This document shows positions 43,833 to 53,098 of a stretch of 64,000 nt of DNA, in pieces. The position numbers and the translations under genes are program-made. The DNA is taken from contig NZ_AP025516.1 in assembly GCF_023169885.1 (NCBI RefSeq), positions 62,001 through 126,000 on the forward strand. Direction: 5' to 3'. This stretch comes from Desulfofustis limnaeus (GTDB lineage: Bacteria; Desulfobacterota; Desulfobulbia; Desulfobulbales; Desulfocapsaceae). The notes beneath the pieces are model-generated. The model searched no databases, was not told the origin of the DNA, and saw nothing but the letters and a program-made list of their open reading frames with translations. Numbering within the stretch: the first letter of the stretch is position 1; each line of letters begins with the position of its first letter.

Positions 43833-44717
43833 TTATGATGCCATGATGGAGAGGATGGCTCGATCCCGATCGCTGCTAATGGCGAGTGCATCCTGCCAAC
43901 GGACAAAGTCGTTCAGGGACCAGTCAAGTCCGTTGTTTTTCCACAGGGCTTTGAGTTCCGGGAGAAAATCTTCGATAACGGTGTAAATATCCTTGGCGCT
44001 GGGACCTTGTGGGTTGAGATGAGCCAGGGAGAGGAGATCGGCCACTTGGACGATGATCGGTGCTACTTGATTGAATGGAGATTCCTGCGGACGGTGGTGA
44101 TAGCCGACGGCATTGATCAAGGAGCGGGGAAAGAGCCAGCGGTTGAACAGGCGAACGGCGATTTCGTCGTGCCCGATCGCATAGGTATCGCTTTCCCGAA
44201 GATAGCGCGAAAAATCGGTTGGATCGGCAAGAACCAGGATATCGGCGTGGCCGCCACCCAGAGCGACCAGGATGATGAGCTTGCCGATGTCGTGAATCAA
44301 GCCGGCGATAAACAATTCTGAGGCTGACAGGCGTAACTCATCGGCAATGATCTTCGCCGCCAGACCACAATGAAACGAGTGGTCCCAAAAGCGGTTGACC
44401 GCATCCCGATTGTTGCGGCACATGGATTGACAAGAGGTGAAGACCGCTTTGCCGACGACAATGTTGCGTATTTCGTTGTAGCCAAGCACCGTGATCGCTT
44501 TTTCCACACTGTTCACCTGCCTCGGCATGCCGAAAAAAGCGGAATTGGCGAGCTTGAGAATGGTGGCGCACATGACCTGGTCGGGGAGGATGGCCACCAT
44601 CAGGTCGTGGGCGGAACTGTCCGGGTCGCCGGTCACCTGCAAGACTCGACTCACCGTCGCTGGCAGTGCCGGCAAGGCTTCCAATTGGTTAAGAATGGCG
44701 ACGCGCTGTTCATTCAT
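43833..44717 (-). CDS. HDOD-domain protein
   Basis: 294 residues dominated by an HDOD domain: LPALPATVSRVLQVTGDPDS, CATILKLANSAFFGMPRQV, SVEKAITVLGYNEIRNIVVG, and FIAGLIHDIGKLIIL, which keeps an HD pair. HDOD proteins act in signalling with cyclic di-GMP and phosphorelays. Its ATG overlaps the stop of the GGDEF/HD-GYP-like gene (ATGA), showing coupling. Confidence 0.85.
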   Translation of the reverse strand: MNEQRVAILNQLEALPALPATVSRVLQVTGDPDSSAHDLMVAILPDQVMCATILKLANSAFFGMPRQVNSVEKAITVLGYNEIRNIVVGKAVFTSCQSMCRNNRDAVNRFWDHSFHCGLAAKIIADELRLSASELFIAGLIHDIGKLIILVALGGGHADILVLADPTDFSRYLRESDTYAIGHDEIAVRLFNRWLFPRSLINAVGYHHRPQESPFNQVAPIIVQVADLLSLAHLNPQGPSAKDIYTVIEDFLPELKALWKNNGLDWSLNDFVRWQDALAISSDRDRAILSIMAS

Positions 44718-46432
44718 GATGGGGTGCTGGATTTTTTTGCTTGAATGGTTTGGATTGCGCCATTGATCATCTCCGGGGCGACATCCATAAGGTGATGCAG
44801 TTTCATGACTTCCAATGTCCGTAAGACCAGATCCGGATCAAATTGAGAGCCGGCACCGTTGACCAATTGCTGCACGACACCCTCCGGTGACAATCGTTTT
44901 CGGTGGGGTCGATCGCTGTTCATCGCCGCCAAGGCGTCAACCAAGGCAAACAACCGAGCCCCGAACGGAATCTCTTCTCCCTTGAGCCCTTCGGGGGAGC
45001 CGTATCCATCGTAACGTTCGGCGTGATGGAGAAGAATGGCCCGTTCACCGGCAAAGAAGTCGAAAAGCTCGGTTAGCTCCAGTAACTTGTAAGGAAAATC
45101 GTTCATTAATTCCCGCTCATCACTGGAGAACTCCTGCCGTTTTCTGATCATCTCGTTGTGCAGCAGCAACCTGATTGAGGTCTGCAGCGTGCTGGCATTC
45201 TTGAAAGTTCGGATCAGCGATTCCGGCATGTTCATCTGGTGACCGATCAACTCGACATAGCGACGAACCATTTTGATGTGGGCCTGGTTTTCTTGTCCGG
45301 CAATCTCTTTTGCCAATAACTGCAAGGACTCTATGGCTGATTTTCGTGTCTTGTCGAGAATCTTGGCCACTGTTTCCTTGACGTGCGCCATGGTCTGCCG
45401 GGACGAGCTGCCATCGCCGGGTATCGGCCGTGCAGGTTGGTACACCGCCACGCGGTTGCGTCCCTCGGCCTTGGCCGCAAACAGGGCCTGTTCGGCAAAA
45501 GTGATGAGTTGATCGTCGTCTTCTGGTCGGTGCTCCATCAGGGATGCGATCCCTACGGAGAGGGTCAGCCGATAGCGTTGCGTTCCTCTGACAAAGGCCT
45601 TGCCTTCCAGGCTGTTCCTGATCTTCTCCGCCATGGTGACAGCCTCAGCCAGAGAGGTCTCGGGCAGCAGAGCAACAAAAACCTCCCCGCTGAAGCGAAA
45701 GCAGACCCCCTTCGGGGTGGTCATGGAGGTGAGACGGGCGGCAAAGTCGTTGAGGACAAAATCGCCGTAAGCTCGACCGGCCTTTTTGTTTAATTCATCG
45801 AAGAAGTCGAGATCCAAAAGAAGCAGGGACAGATCGCTGCCGTGCTCCAGATGGTAAGAGAACTCACGGGCGAGTACTTTGTTGAGGTGCCGGCGATTAT
45901 AAAGACCGGTGAGGCCGTCACGCGAGGCAAGCACATCGAGAAAGTCACTATGCTGTTTCATCGACTGCTGCTGCTGCCGAAGGGTCTGCTCCAAGTCGTT
46001 TACGTGTCGTTCACGATCTTCTTTTTCCCGGAAAAGTGAACGGATACGCTGGAGCAGGGGCATGTATGCGACCACGGCTTCGGCTGTTGGTTCGGCGTGG
46101 AAGATGATCGGGCCCGGGGTGCCGACGGTGGCGGGTCCTCTGCCTCCTGCCAGAAGAAGCGGTATATTCTCCGGAAAATCAGTATCTGGTCTGATGGCCG
46201 ACCAGGGATTGTCCGGTGGGTGCAGCAGGATTATGCATTCGAAATCATGAGAACGGCAATGACCTTGGACGGCGGCGGCTTTCTGCACAACAAACACCTG
46301 AAAGCCCAGTGCTGACAGGGCTTCGTTTATCTCTTCCTGGTTGTCGGCGGCAGAGACAAGCAGCACTTTCCCTTTTTGTTGGTCGGTCATAGGGCCATCT
46401 GGGGGTGTGGGTGGATCGATTGGAGGCAGCAC
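44714..46432 (-). CDS. Receiver-like + GGDEF + HD-GYP-like protein with degenerate motifs
   Basis: Up to 572 residues from a GTG at 46432; an ATG at 46390 is an alternative. Residues about 20-120 are receiver-like without a clear phospho-Asp. The diguanylate cyclase part has DGLTGLYNRRHL, but its active loop is FSGEVF instead of GGEEF. The C-terminal part recalls HD-GYP (HHAERYDGYGSPEGLKGEEI) but has GYG in place of GYP and no clear HD..GK upstream. It is probably a catalytically impaired c-di-GMP sensor or scaffold acting with the coupled HDOD protein. Confidence 0.75.
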   Translation of the reverse strand: MLPPIDPPTPPDGPMTDQQKGKVLLVSAADNQEEINEALSALGFQVFVVQKAAAVQGHCRSHDFECIILLHPPDNPWSAIRPDTDFPENIPLLLAGGRGPATVGTPGPIIFHAEPTAEAVVAYMPLLQRIRSLFREKEDRERHVNDLEQTLRQQQQSMKQHSDFLDVLASRDGLTGLYNRRHLNKVLAREFSYHLEHGSDLSLLLLDLDFFDELNKKAGRAYGDFVLNDFAARLTSMTTPKGVCFRFSGEVFVALLPETSLAEAVTMAEKIRNSLEGKAFVRGTQRYRLTLSVGIASLMEHRPEDDDQLITFAEQALFAAKAEGRNRVAVYQPARPIPGDGSSSRQTMAHVKETVAKILDKTRKSAIESLQLLAKEIAGQENQAHIKMVRRYVELIGHQMNMPESLIRTFKNASTLQTSIRLLLHNEMIRKRQEFSSDERELMNDFPYKLLELTELFDFFAGERAILLHHAERYDGYGSPEGLKGEEIPFGARLFALVDALAAMNSDRPHRKRLSPEGVVQQLVNGAGSQFDPDLVLRTLEVMKLHHLMDVAPEMINGAIQTIQAKKSSTPS

Positions 46433-46564
46433 CTTCTCTTCTGCAAGTATAGTAATTTGATAAAAAGATTACAAATACAAGTAAAATAAAGTGGTCTATG
46501 GAACAGCAAGCGATTTGCCTCGTTCACTCCGGCTGAGCGGGCACAGGCGAAGCCTGCAGCCAAC

Positions 46565-47368
46565 TCAGCCTCGACAGAAGGCTTTCACGTCAAGTTCGGG
46601 CTGCGCGCGAAAGGCCATTTTAAGAAGGGGCAGCAACCGTTCTTTCACGAGGTCGAGCGATGGCAGCACCGGCATCCGGGGCAGCAGCGTCTCGACGTTG
46701 TCGGGCGGCTGCAAGTGCATTTTGTCTTCCAAGGCGGCACGATCGCCCGGGTCCGGGCGGCTTCCCGTCAGGAGGTGTTCATCATGCTGGTCGAGCGTCT
46801 TGATGAACGAGAGGATGTTCTGCAGGTCATTTTTCCGATAAAAAAGGTTGATTTGTTCGACGATCGTTTCCCACTGCTCTTCGATCTCCTGCCTGGTTCG
46901 CCGGTATGATTCGCTCCTGGCCTGCAGCCGTTCATAGATGGAGAAGAAAAGACGTTGGAAACGCATCCTCCTGGTAATGCCGGGGCACGCCTCGCTGGCG
47001 AAGAGACGGGCGCGGATGGTAGGCGAGGAGCAGAGGTAATCGTCGTAAAAAAAGCCGCCATCGAGGTCCAGCAGCTGCTGGAACTGCCTGATCAAATCCG
47101 GCTCGCACAGCAGTATGTAGAGGCGAATGAGATCAAGACCGATTCCCGCTTCGAACTCAGCCGTGGCGTCGACGATGGTGTCGAGGTAGGCGGCGCTGTC
47201 CTGCTCGATGACTTTCCTCAGGCCGAAATAACGATCGGCGATATCTTTTTTGATCTGGTAGGCGAGGACCTTATCAATATCTTCCATGGCGGTAATGTCC
47301 TTGATCAACGTCCGGCAAAAGCGTAGCGACGCTCGGTGATAGTCATTATAGTGGATCGGATGAAGCAA
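46565..47368 (-). CDS. Uncharacterised helical protein divergent from dnaG
   Basis: 267 residues from a TTG at 47368, chosen because GAGGGG stands 6-8 nt upstream; an internal ATG at 47287 is possible. It is predicted almost entirely helical and soluble, rich in Arg, Glu and Gln (YERLQARSESYRRTRQEIEE), with a Pro-rich break near residue 215. I recognise no domain. It is divergent from dnaG with only 33 bp between starts, so the promoters overlap. Confidence 0.6.
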   Translation of the reverse strand: MLHPIHYNDYHRASLRFCRTLIKDITAMEDIDKVLAYQIKKDIADRYFGLRKVIEQDSAAYLDTIVDATAEFEAGIGLDLIRLYILLCEPDLIRQFQQLLDLDGGFFYDDYLCSSPTIRARLFASEACPGITRRMRFQRLFFSIYERLQARSESYRRTRQEIEEQWETIVEQINLFYRKNDLQNILSFIKTLDQHDEHLLTGSRPDPGDRAALEDKMHLQPPDNVETLLPRMPVLPSLDLVKERLLPLLKMAFRAQPELDVKAFCRG

Positions 47369-47401
47369 ATCACCCCTCTCTGATCAATTGTACGGCAACA
47401 C

Positions 47402-49207
47402 ATGGATAGCTGGGAAGAAATAAAAGCGGCGGTGAAGCAGCAGTCCGATATCGTGCAGATTGTTGGTGAGCATGTTGATCTGAAGCGAAGCGGCGTGCGT
47501 TACCTGGGGCTGTGCCCCTTTCATCAGGAAAAGACCCCGTCCTTCTCGGTTCACCCGGGTCAGCAGTTTTATTATTGTTTCGGCTGTGGGGCCGCCGGTG
47601 ACGTTTTCAACTTCGTCATGGAATACAACCATGTGGAGTTTAGAGAAGCGCTGAAAGTGCTGGCCGATCGGTTACATATCAGTCTTCCGCAACAGCAGCA
47701 GTCGGACTGGGAGATCGAACAGGAACGCCAGCGGCAGGCATTGTTTGCGGTCAGCGACAAGGCCGCACATCTCTATCATCGTTTTCTGCTTCAGGCTCCC
47801 GAAGCTCAATCGGCCCGCCGTTATTTGCAGCAGCGAGGAATCAGCCCGGCGGTCATTGAGCGGTATCGGTTGGGGTATGCACCTTCGATCGAAGATGCCG
47901 GCTGGAATTTCCTCGGCTATCAACTCGATCAGGCAGAACGTGAAGCGGCCGTGGAGGCCGGCTTGCTGGCAACCAAGGAGCAGGGGCGAGTCTACGATCG
48001 TTTCCGTGATCGAATCATGTGTCCGATCTGTGATTCCCGTGGTCGGGTGGCAGGATTCGGCGGGCGGATCCTCGGAGATGGAAACCCGAAATATCTCAAC
48101 TCTCCGGAAAGCCGGATTTACCATAAAAGCAACCTGCTGTTCGGTTTGTTCCAACAACTCGACGAGATCCGGAAACAGCGCCGGGTCACCGTGGTGGAGG
48201 GCAATTTCGATCTGCTGTCTCTGGTGAACCATGGGTATCAGTCCGTGGTTGCTCCGCTGGGAACGGCCTTGACCAAAGAGCAGCTCCGTCTGGTTAAGGC
48301 AATGGTCGATGAAGTGGTTTTGCTTTTTGACGGTGACAGCGCCGGAAGCAAAGCGGCAGAGCGAGCTGTGCCGCTGTTTTTGGCCGAACGGATCAGCGCC
48401 AAGGTGGCGCTACTCCCGGCAGGAGAGGACCCGGACAGCTTCATCCGAAAGCACGGCCGCGAGGAGTTGGAGAAAGTCGTAGCGCAGGCTGAACCGTTGC
48501 CTGAGTTTGCCCTTAACTGCATGATACGGCGGCATGGCATGAGCCTGGACGGCAAGACGAGAATCGTGGAAGAGCTCCAACCGCTTCTGGCGGCTGCCGA
48601 TTCGACTTTGCAACGATCGGTCATGGCCGCCCACTTTGCCGGGGTGCTGGGCATCGATGCCGAGCAATTACAGCGTGCGCTGGCGATGCCTGGCAGGGCG
48701 GTGGTGGATTCATCCGGGCAGGCGCCGGCGGTGTCGAAACGAGAGCAGGCCGCTCAACTGAGCGGCGGACTGCGCGACTTGATCTCGTTTATGGTCTTTC
48801 ACCCTCAACGATTGCCTGAACTAGTGGACGTCGGCGCTGAGGAATTGGTGGCCGGCAGCATCGGTGAGATTATTTTGATCCAATTGCAGCAGTTGCGTGC
48901 GGCACGAGGAGATGGATTGCAGCCGGAGGAGTTACTGTCGGCATTGCCCGAAGGCGAAGAGCGATCGTTGGTGGCATCGTTGTTGAGCGGAGGAGATACC
49001 GGCAAACGCTTCATGATGGTTGCTTCCGAAACAGGTGAAGACAGCCTGGACGATGTCATGCAGTGGGTGCGGCGTTGCATTCTCAAAAAACGTTCCGATG
49101 ACTTGATGAATTCCATCATTGACGCTGAAAAAGCAAATGATATGAGAACGATAATCGAATTGCAGCGGCAAAAAGTGGTCGTTGATACCGAATTGAAGGC
49201 TCTGTAG
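47402..49207 (+). CDS. dnaG: DNA primase
   Basis: 601 residues, normal length. The CHC2 zinc finger (CPFHQEKTPSFSVHPGQQ ... YYCFGCG) starts near residue 38. The catalytic core has GRVAGFGGRILGDGNPKYLN, the Toprim glutamate in VVEGNFDLLSL and the Asp pair in LLFDGDSAG. A C-terminal helicase-interaction domain ends it. It synthesises RNA primers at the fork. It is upstream of rpoD, as in the classical macromolecular synthesis operon, but rpsU is not adjacent. Confidence 0.93.
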   Translation: MDSWEEIKAAVKQQSDIVQIVGEHVDLKRSGVRYLGLCPFHQEKTPSFSVHPGQQFYYCFGCGAAGDVFNFVMEYNHVEFREALKVLADRLHISLPQQQQSDWEIEQERQRQALFAVSDKAAHLYHRFLLQAPEAQSARRYLQQRGISPAVIERYRLGYAPSIEDAGWNFLGYQLDQAEREAAVEAGLLATKEQGRVYDRFRDRIMCPICDSRGRVAGFGGRILGDGNPKYLNSPESRIYHKSNLLFGLFQQLDEIRKQRRVTVVEGNFDLLSLVNHGYQSVVAPLGTALTKEQLRLVKAMVDEVVLLFDGDSAGSKAAERAVPLFLAERISAKVALLPAGEDPDSFIRKHGREELEKVVAQAEPLPEFALNCMIRRHGMSLDGKTRIVEELQPLLAAADSTLQRSVMAAHFAGVLGIDAEQLQRALAMPGRAVVDSSGQAPAVSKREQAAQLSGGLRDLISFMVFHPQRLPELVDVGAEELVAGSIGEIILIQLQQLRAARGDGLQPEELLSALPEGEERSLVASLLSGGDTGKRFMMVASETGEDSLDDVMQWVRRCILKKRSDDLMNSIIDAEKANDMRTIIELQRQKVVVDTELKAL

Positions 49208-49299
49208 GAAGAAGGTTGGAGACGAAATGGCCATCATCTTTCCCCATCCGGACCTTTCCGTCGCGTTTTGCGAATAATTGCTATTTCTCCTATGAGTTG

Positions 49300-49328
49300 T
49301 TGATTTTCAACTGCTTATACTCTAATAA
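49300..49328 (+). promoter_or_regulatory. Promoter upstream of rpoD
   Basis: TTGATT at 49300, a 17-nt spacer and TAATAA at 49323, about 80 bp before the rpoD start. It suggests rpoD has its own promoter in addition to read-through from dnaG. The sequence around it is distinctly AT-rich. Confidence 0.5.
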
Positions 49329-49407
49329 TGGGGAATCTGGACCGGGAGGAACGCTGGTTTCCCGATCGAGCTGTTAACGCCGGGGTGGGACGGGATATGG
49401 GGGTACG

Positions 49408-51072
49408 ATGACGGCGGACGATTTTGATGAATTGAACATGAACGAATTCGATTCCGGTGAGGAGAATGGCTATTATGGCGGCGAACCGGAAGACGAGTCG
49501 TCTATTTGGGACCTGACCGGCATTTTCCAGGCCGAAGAACAGCCGCACCCGGTGATCCTCCCTGAGGATGTGGCCGAAGATCGTCGTCAGCAGAAAGGTG
49601 ATCGCAGGCAGAGCCCGCTTGGCGGTAGACGCCAGGGCGACCGGCGGCGAATATCCCGGTCGCCGCTGCAAAACGGCGTACACTCCATCGATCCGATGAA
49701 TATCTATCTGCGAGAGATGGGAAGCTTGGCTTTGCTCAGTCATGAAGAAGAACTGAAGCTTGCCAAGATGATGGAGGAGGGGAAGTATCGCATCCAGAAC
49801 GCTGTCCTGTCTACGCAGTTGGCCGTTCCAATCCTGCAGCAACTGGTAACCGAGCTTACCACCGGTAGAAGCAAGATTTTTCAGGTCTTGCACGGGATCC
49901 CCGATAACGACCCGAAAATCATCAAGAAAGAAACCAAAGCCTTCCTGGCATGTTTTCAGGAAGCGCTGAAGATTGAAGCCAAGCGTATTGAGCTTCTAGC
50001 AGAAGCGCGCCGGGCCGGGTCTGACATAACCTCCTTTGCCGAGGTTCGCCAGCGGATTTTGGCTGCCGGCGCCGAGTTTGCCGAGGTGTTCCGTGGGCGC
50101 CTCATCTGTTTGGACTGCATTAATTCCATAGCTGCCGGTATTGAAGAACTGGCTCGTCGTTTTCGCCAGGTGCTGATGGAGGTCCTCACGGAGCGAAGCC
50201 GTGTCTTTGGCCCCCAAGAGCCTGACCACGTGCTGCTCGAAGCCGTCGAGATGCAGGTCAATCGCCAGTTCATGAGCGAATCGGGACTGGATGCGGAGGT
50301 ATTCTCCTATCTGCATGAGGAAATAGAAGCCGGTCGATCTCTTACTAAAGAGGCCAAGGAATCTCTGGTGCGGGCCAACCTGCGCTTGGTCATCTCCGTG
50401 TCCAAGAAATTCGTCAATCGCGGACTGCAGTTTTCCGACCTGATCCAAGAGGGAAATATTGGCTTGATGAAGGCCGTGGACAAGTTCGATTATCATCGTG
50501 GTTACAAATTCAGCACCTATGCCACCTGGTGGATCAGACAGGCCATCACCAGGGGCATTGCCGACCAGGGGCGAACCATCCGATTGCCGGTGCACATGAT
50601 CGAGACGATCAATCGGCTGCTCCGTGTCTCCAAGGAATTTTTGCTGGAAGAGCTTCGGGAACCGACTCCTGAGGAAATGGCGGAGCAACTCGGCACCGAA
50701 GTGAGCAAGGTCAAGACGGCACTAAAAATCGCCAAAGATGCCATATCGCTCGACACCCCGGTCGGGGAGGATGGCGAGACGTTTCTCGGGGATTTCATCG
50801 AGGACGTGGACCGTCCCGGACCCGACGACTTGTCTATGACGGCCAGCCTGCGCGAGTGTCTGAACCAGGTCATGTCCACCCTGACGCCGCGCGAGGCAAA
50901 GGTCCTGCGCATGCGTTACGGCATCGATGTCGACTACGATCACACCCTGGAAGAGGTGGGACGGTGTTTCGCCGTGACCCGTGAACGGATCCGGCAGATT
51001 GAGGCCCAGGCCATCCAGAAGTTGAAGCACCCCTCACGAATCGAAGAGCTGCGGGTGTTCATGACGGAATAG
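49408..51072 (+). CDS. rpoD: RNA polymerase primary sigma factor
   Basis: 554 residues. Region 1.2 begins [11 protein letters not shown] near residue 95; region 2 has [36 protein letters not shown] and [18 protein letters not shown]; region 3 and 4 include [10 protein letters not shown] and the helix-turn-helix [17 protein letters not shown]. The N-terminal about 90 residues are not recognisable as region 1.1; they are acidic, then carry a [18 protein letters not shown]-type basic repeat. The long non-conserved region between 1.2 and 2 is present, as in primary sigma factors. GGGGGT precedes the ATG. Confidence 0.92.
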   Translation: MTADDFDELNMNEFDSGEENGYYGGEPEDESSIWDLTGIFQAEEQPHPVILPEDVAEDRRQQKGDRRQSPLGGRRQGDRRRISRSPLQNGVHSIDPMNIYLREMGSLALLSHEEELKLAKMMEEGKYRIQNAVLSTQLAVPILQQLVTELTTGRSKIFQVLHGIPDNDPKIIKKETKAFLACFQEALKIEAKRIELLAEARRAGSDITSFAEVRQRILAAGAEFAEVFRGRLICLDCINSIAAGIEELARRFRQVLMEVLTERSRVFGPQEPDHVLLEAVEMQVNRQFMSESGLDAEVFSYLHEEIEAGRSLTKEAKESLVRANLRLVISVSKKFVNRGLQFSDLIQEGNIGLMKAVDKFDYHRGYKFSTYATWWIRQAITRGIADQGRTIRLPVHMIETINRLLRVSKEFLLEELREPTPEEMAEQLGTEVSKVKTALKIAKDAISLDTPVGEDGETFLGDFIEDVDRPGPDDLSMTASLRECLNQVMSTLTPREAKVLRMRYGIDVDYDHTLEEVGRCFAVTRERIRQIEAQAIQKLKHPSRIEELRVFMTE

Positions 51073-51181
51073 GTGTTTGACCCCGCCTTCGTTATCGGCC
51101 CTTCTCCCCTATGAAAAGAGGGCAGGTATATCGTGAGTTGTTGTCTGGTGCTGCGAGCGTTTTCTTGTTTGGAATCTTCAC

Positions 51182-52300
51182 ATGGAAGAAACCGGAGACT
51201 GGTTGCGATTGAGCCTGGTTCCTGGGTTGGGGCCAGCTGGGTTCTGGTTGTTGTTCAATCGTTTCGGCTCACCAAAAGCGGCTTTAGCGGCAACGTCCGA
51301 TCAGTGGCGACAGGTTACCGGGTTACGTGCGGCTCAGGTGCAGGCCCTGGGCCAAGCCGACGCGCTGTCGACGGCAGCGGAAAGGGAATTGCAGCGGCTG
51401 GCGCAGAGTGGCGATCGGATCGTGCTTTATTGTCAGGATGAATATCCCGATCTGCTGCGACACATTACCCACCCCCCTCCGCTTCTGTATGTTCGCGGGA
51501 GTCTCGATCTTCTTAAGATACCGTCTGTGGCGGTGGTCGGTTCGCGTGCCGCGACAAGTTATGGCCGGAGAACCGCCTACCGGCTGGCAAAGGAACTGGC
51601 CGCACGAGGCGTCGTCGTGCTTTCCGGGTTGGCCCAGGGCATCGACGCCCAGGCCCATGCCGGTTGCCTGGACATCAATGGCGATACCATCGCGGTTCTT
51701 GGCTGTGGACTCGATGTCGTATATCCCCGGATCAATGCCCCGTTGTATCGTCGGATCGCCGCTGCCGGACTGTTGATCAGCGAATACCCGTCAGCCACGA
51801 AACCTGACGCCTTCAGGTTTCCGGCCCGTAACCGGATCATAGCAGGATTGAGTCGCGGTGTTGTGGTCGTCGAGGCGGCACGTCGGTCGGGCAGCCTGAT
51901 TACCGTGCAGCATGCTCTCGAGGCGGGGCGAGAGGTGTTCGCCGTACCGGGACAGATAGACTCAGCCAAGAGCGCCGGTTGCCATTGGCTGTTGCAGCAG
52001 GGGGCACAGGTGGTAACCGGCGTCGAGGATATTCTGGATGGGTTGGGGCTCAGTTCGGTGATCGATCCGGTGGGGCCGGGACAACCGGCGCATTCAACCC
52101 CGCCGGACCCTGCGGCAGCCGAGCTGCTCGATCTTGTCGAGCCCTATCCGCTGTCGCGTGAGGAGTTGCTGGAACGTTCCGGGCTCAGCCCGGCCCGTTT
52201 CGCCGAGCTGCTTGTGCTGCTGGAACTGGATGGATGTATCGAGGTGCTTCCCGGCGATCGGTTGTGCCGGATCACTGGTGCCGGACGAGAACCGGCTTGA
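51182..52300 (+). CDS. dprA: DNA-processing protein DprA
   Basis: 372 residues. The Rossmann-type core is clear: VAVVGSRAATSYGRRTA, VVLSGLAQGIDAQAHAG, VLGCGLDVVYPRINAPLY, ISEYPSATKPDAFRFPARNR, IAGLSRGVVVVEAARRSGSL and REVFAVPGQI. An N-terminal SAM-like helical domain and a C-terminal winged helix (LSREELLERSGLSPARFAEL) flank it. It loads RecA on incoming single strands during transformation. Other competence genes are not visible here. Confidence 0.92.
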   Translation: MEETGDWLRLSLVPGLGPAGFWLLFNRFGSPKAALAATSDQWRQVTGLRAAQVQALGQADALSTAAERELQRLAQSGDRIVLYCQDEYPDLLRHITHPPPLLYVRGSLDLLKIPSVAVVGSRAATSYGRRTAYRLAKELAARGVVVLSGLAQGIDAQAHAGCLDINGDTIAVLGCGLDVVYPRINAPLYRRIAAAGLLISEYPSATKPDAFRFPARNRIIAGLSRGVVVVEAARRSGSLITVQHALEAGREVFAVPGQIDSAKSAGCHWLLQQGAQVVTGVEDILDGLGLSSVIDPVGPGQPAHSTPPDPAAAELLDLVEPYPLSREELLERSGLSPARFAELLVLLELDGCIEVLPGDRLCRITGAGREPA

Positions 52301-52381
52301 TGAGAACCGCCTATGGGTACGGGGCAACAGGTCCGAGTCGGTCGTCCCCGGGCAGACAGGAATACGAAAAGAGGGATGCTC

Positions 52382-53098
52382 ATGAAAGAGGTGTTGATCG
52401 CACCATCAATTTTGTCGGCTGATTTCGCCGAACTGGGACAAGAGATACGAGCGGTGGTTGATGCGGGTGCGGATATCATCCACGTGGATGTCATGGACGG
52501 GCATTTTGTGCCGAATATTACCATTGGGCCGTTAATCGTCGAGGCGGCCCGGCGGGTCACCGACAAACCGCTGGATGTCCATTTGATGATCAGTGATGCC
52601 GATCGGTACGTGGATCGCTTTGCCGATGCCGGGGCCGACTGGATCACGGTTCATGCCGAGGCCTGTCCGCACCTGCAGCGGACGGTGACGAGGATTCGCG
52701 AACGGGGTCTGCGAGCGGGCGTGGTCCTGAACCCGGCGACTTCTCTGAGCGTTCTCGATTACATCCTGGCCGACATCGATCTGGTCATGTTGATGGCGGT
52801 CAACCCGGGTTTCGGCGGCCAGTCTTTCATCCCATCCACGTTGGAAAAAATCGCCCGACTCAGGGAGATGATCGATCGCCGTGGCCTGGAGGTGGGGATC
52901 GAGGTTGACGGTGGTGTCGGACCACAAAGCATTTACGCCATCGCTCGTGCCGGGGCCACTATCTTCGTTGCCGGATCGGCAATTTACGGGGCGCCATCCT
53001 ATACGGCGGTGATTGCCGAGATGCGTGCCGAAGCGGAGCGGGGCTGGCGGGATCGGGCGGCAACGACAGAGGTGAGCAAGAGGGAGCGGCGGTTATGA
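52382..53098 (+). CDS. rpe: Ribulose-phosphate 3-epimerase
   Basis: 238 residues from the ATG at 52382, with AGAGGG upstream; an ATG two codons earlier is nearly equivalent. Motifs: [60 protein letters not shown] and [10 protein letters not shown]. It interconverts ribulose 5-phosphate and xylulose 5-phosphate. It overlaps the pgi start by 4 nt, making an rpe-pgi sugar phosphate pair. The C-terminal tail after the barrel is slightly long. Confidence 0.92.
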   Translation: MKEVLIAPSILSADFAELGQEIRAVVDAGADIIHVDVMDGHFVPNITIGPLIVEAARRVTDKPLDVHLMISDADRYVDRFADAGADWITVHAEACPHLQRTVTRIRERGLRAGVVLNPATSLSVLDYILADIDLVMLMAVNPGFGGQSFIPSTLEKIARLREMIDRRGLEVGIEVDGGVGPQSIYAIARAGATIFVAGSAIYGAPSYTAVIAEMRAEAERGWRDRAATTEVSKRERRL

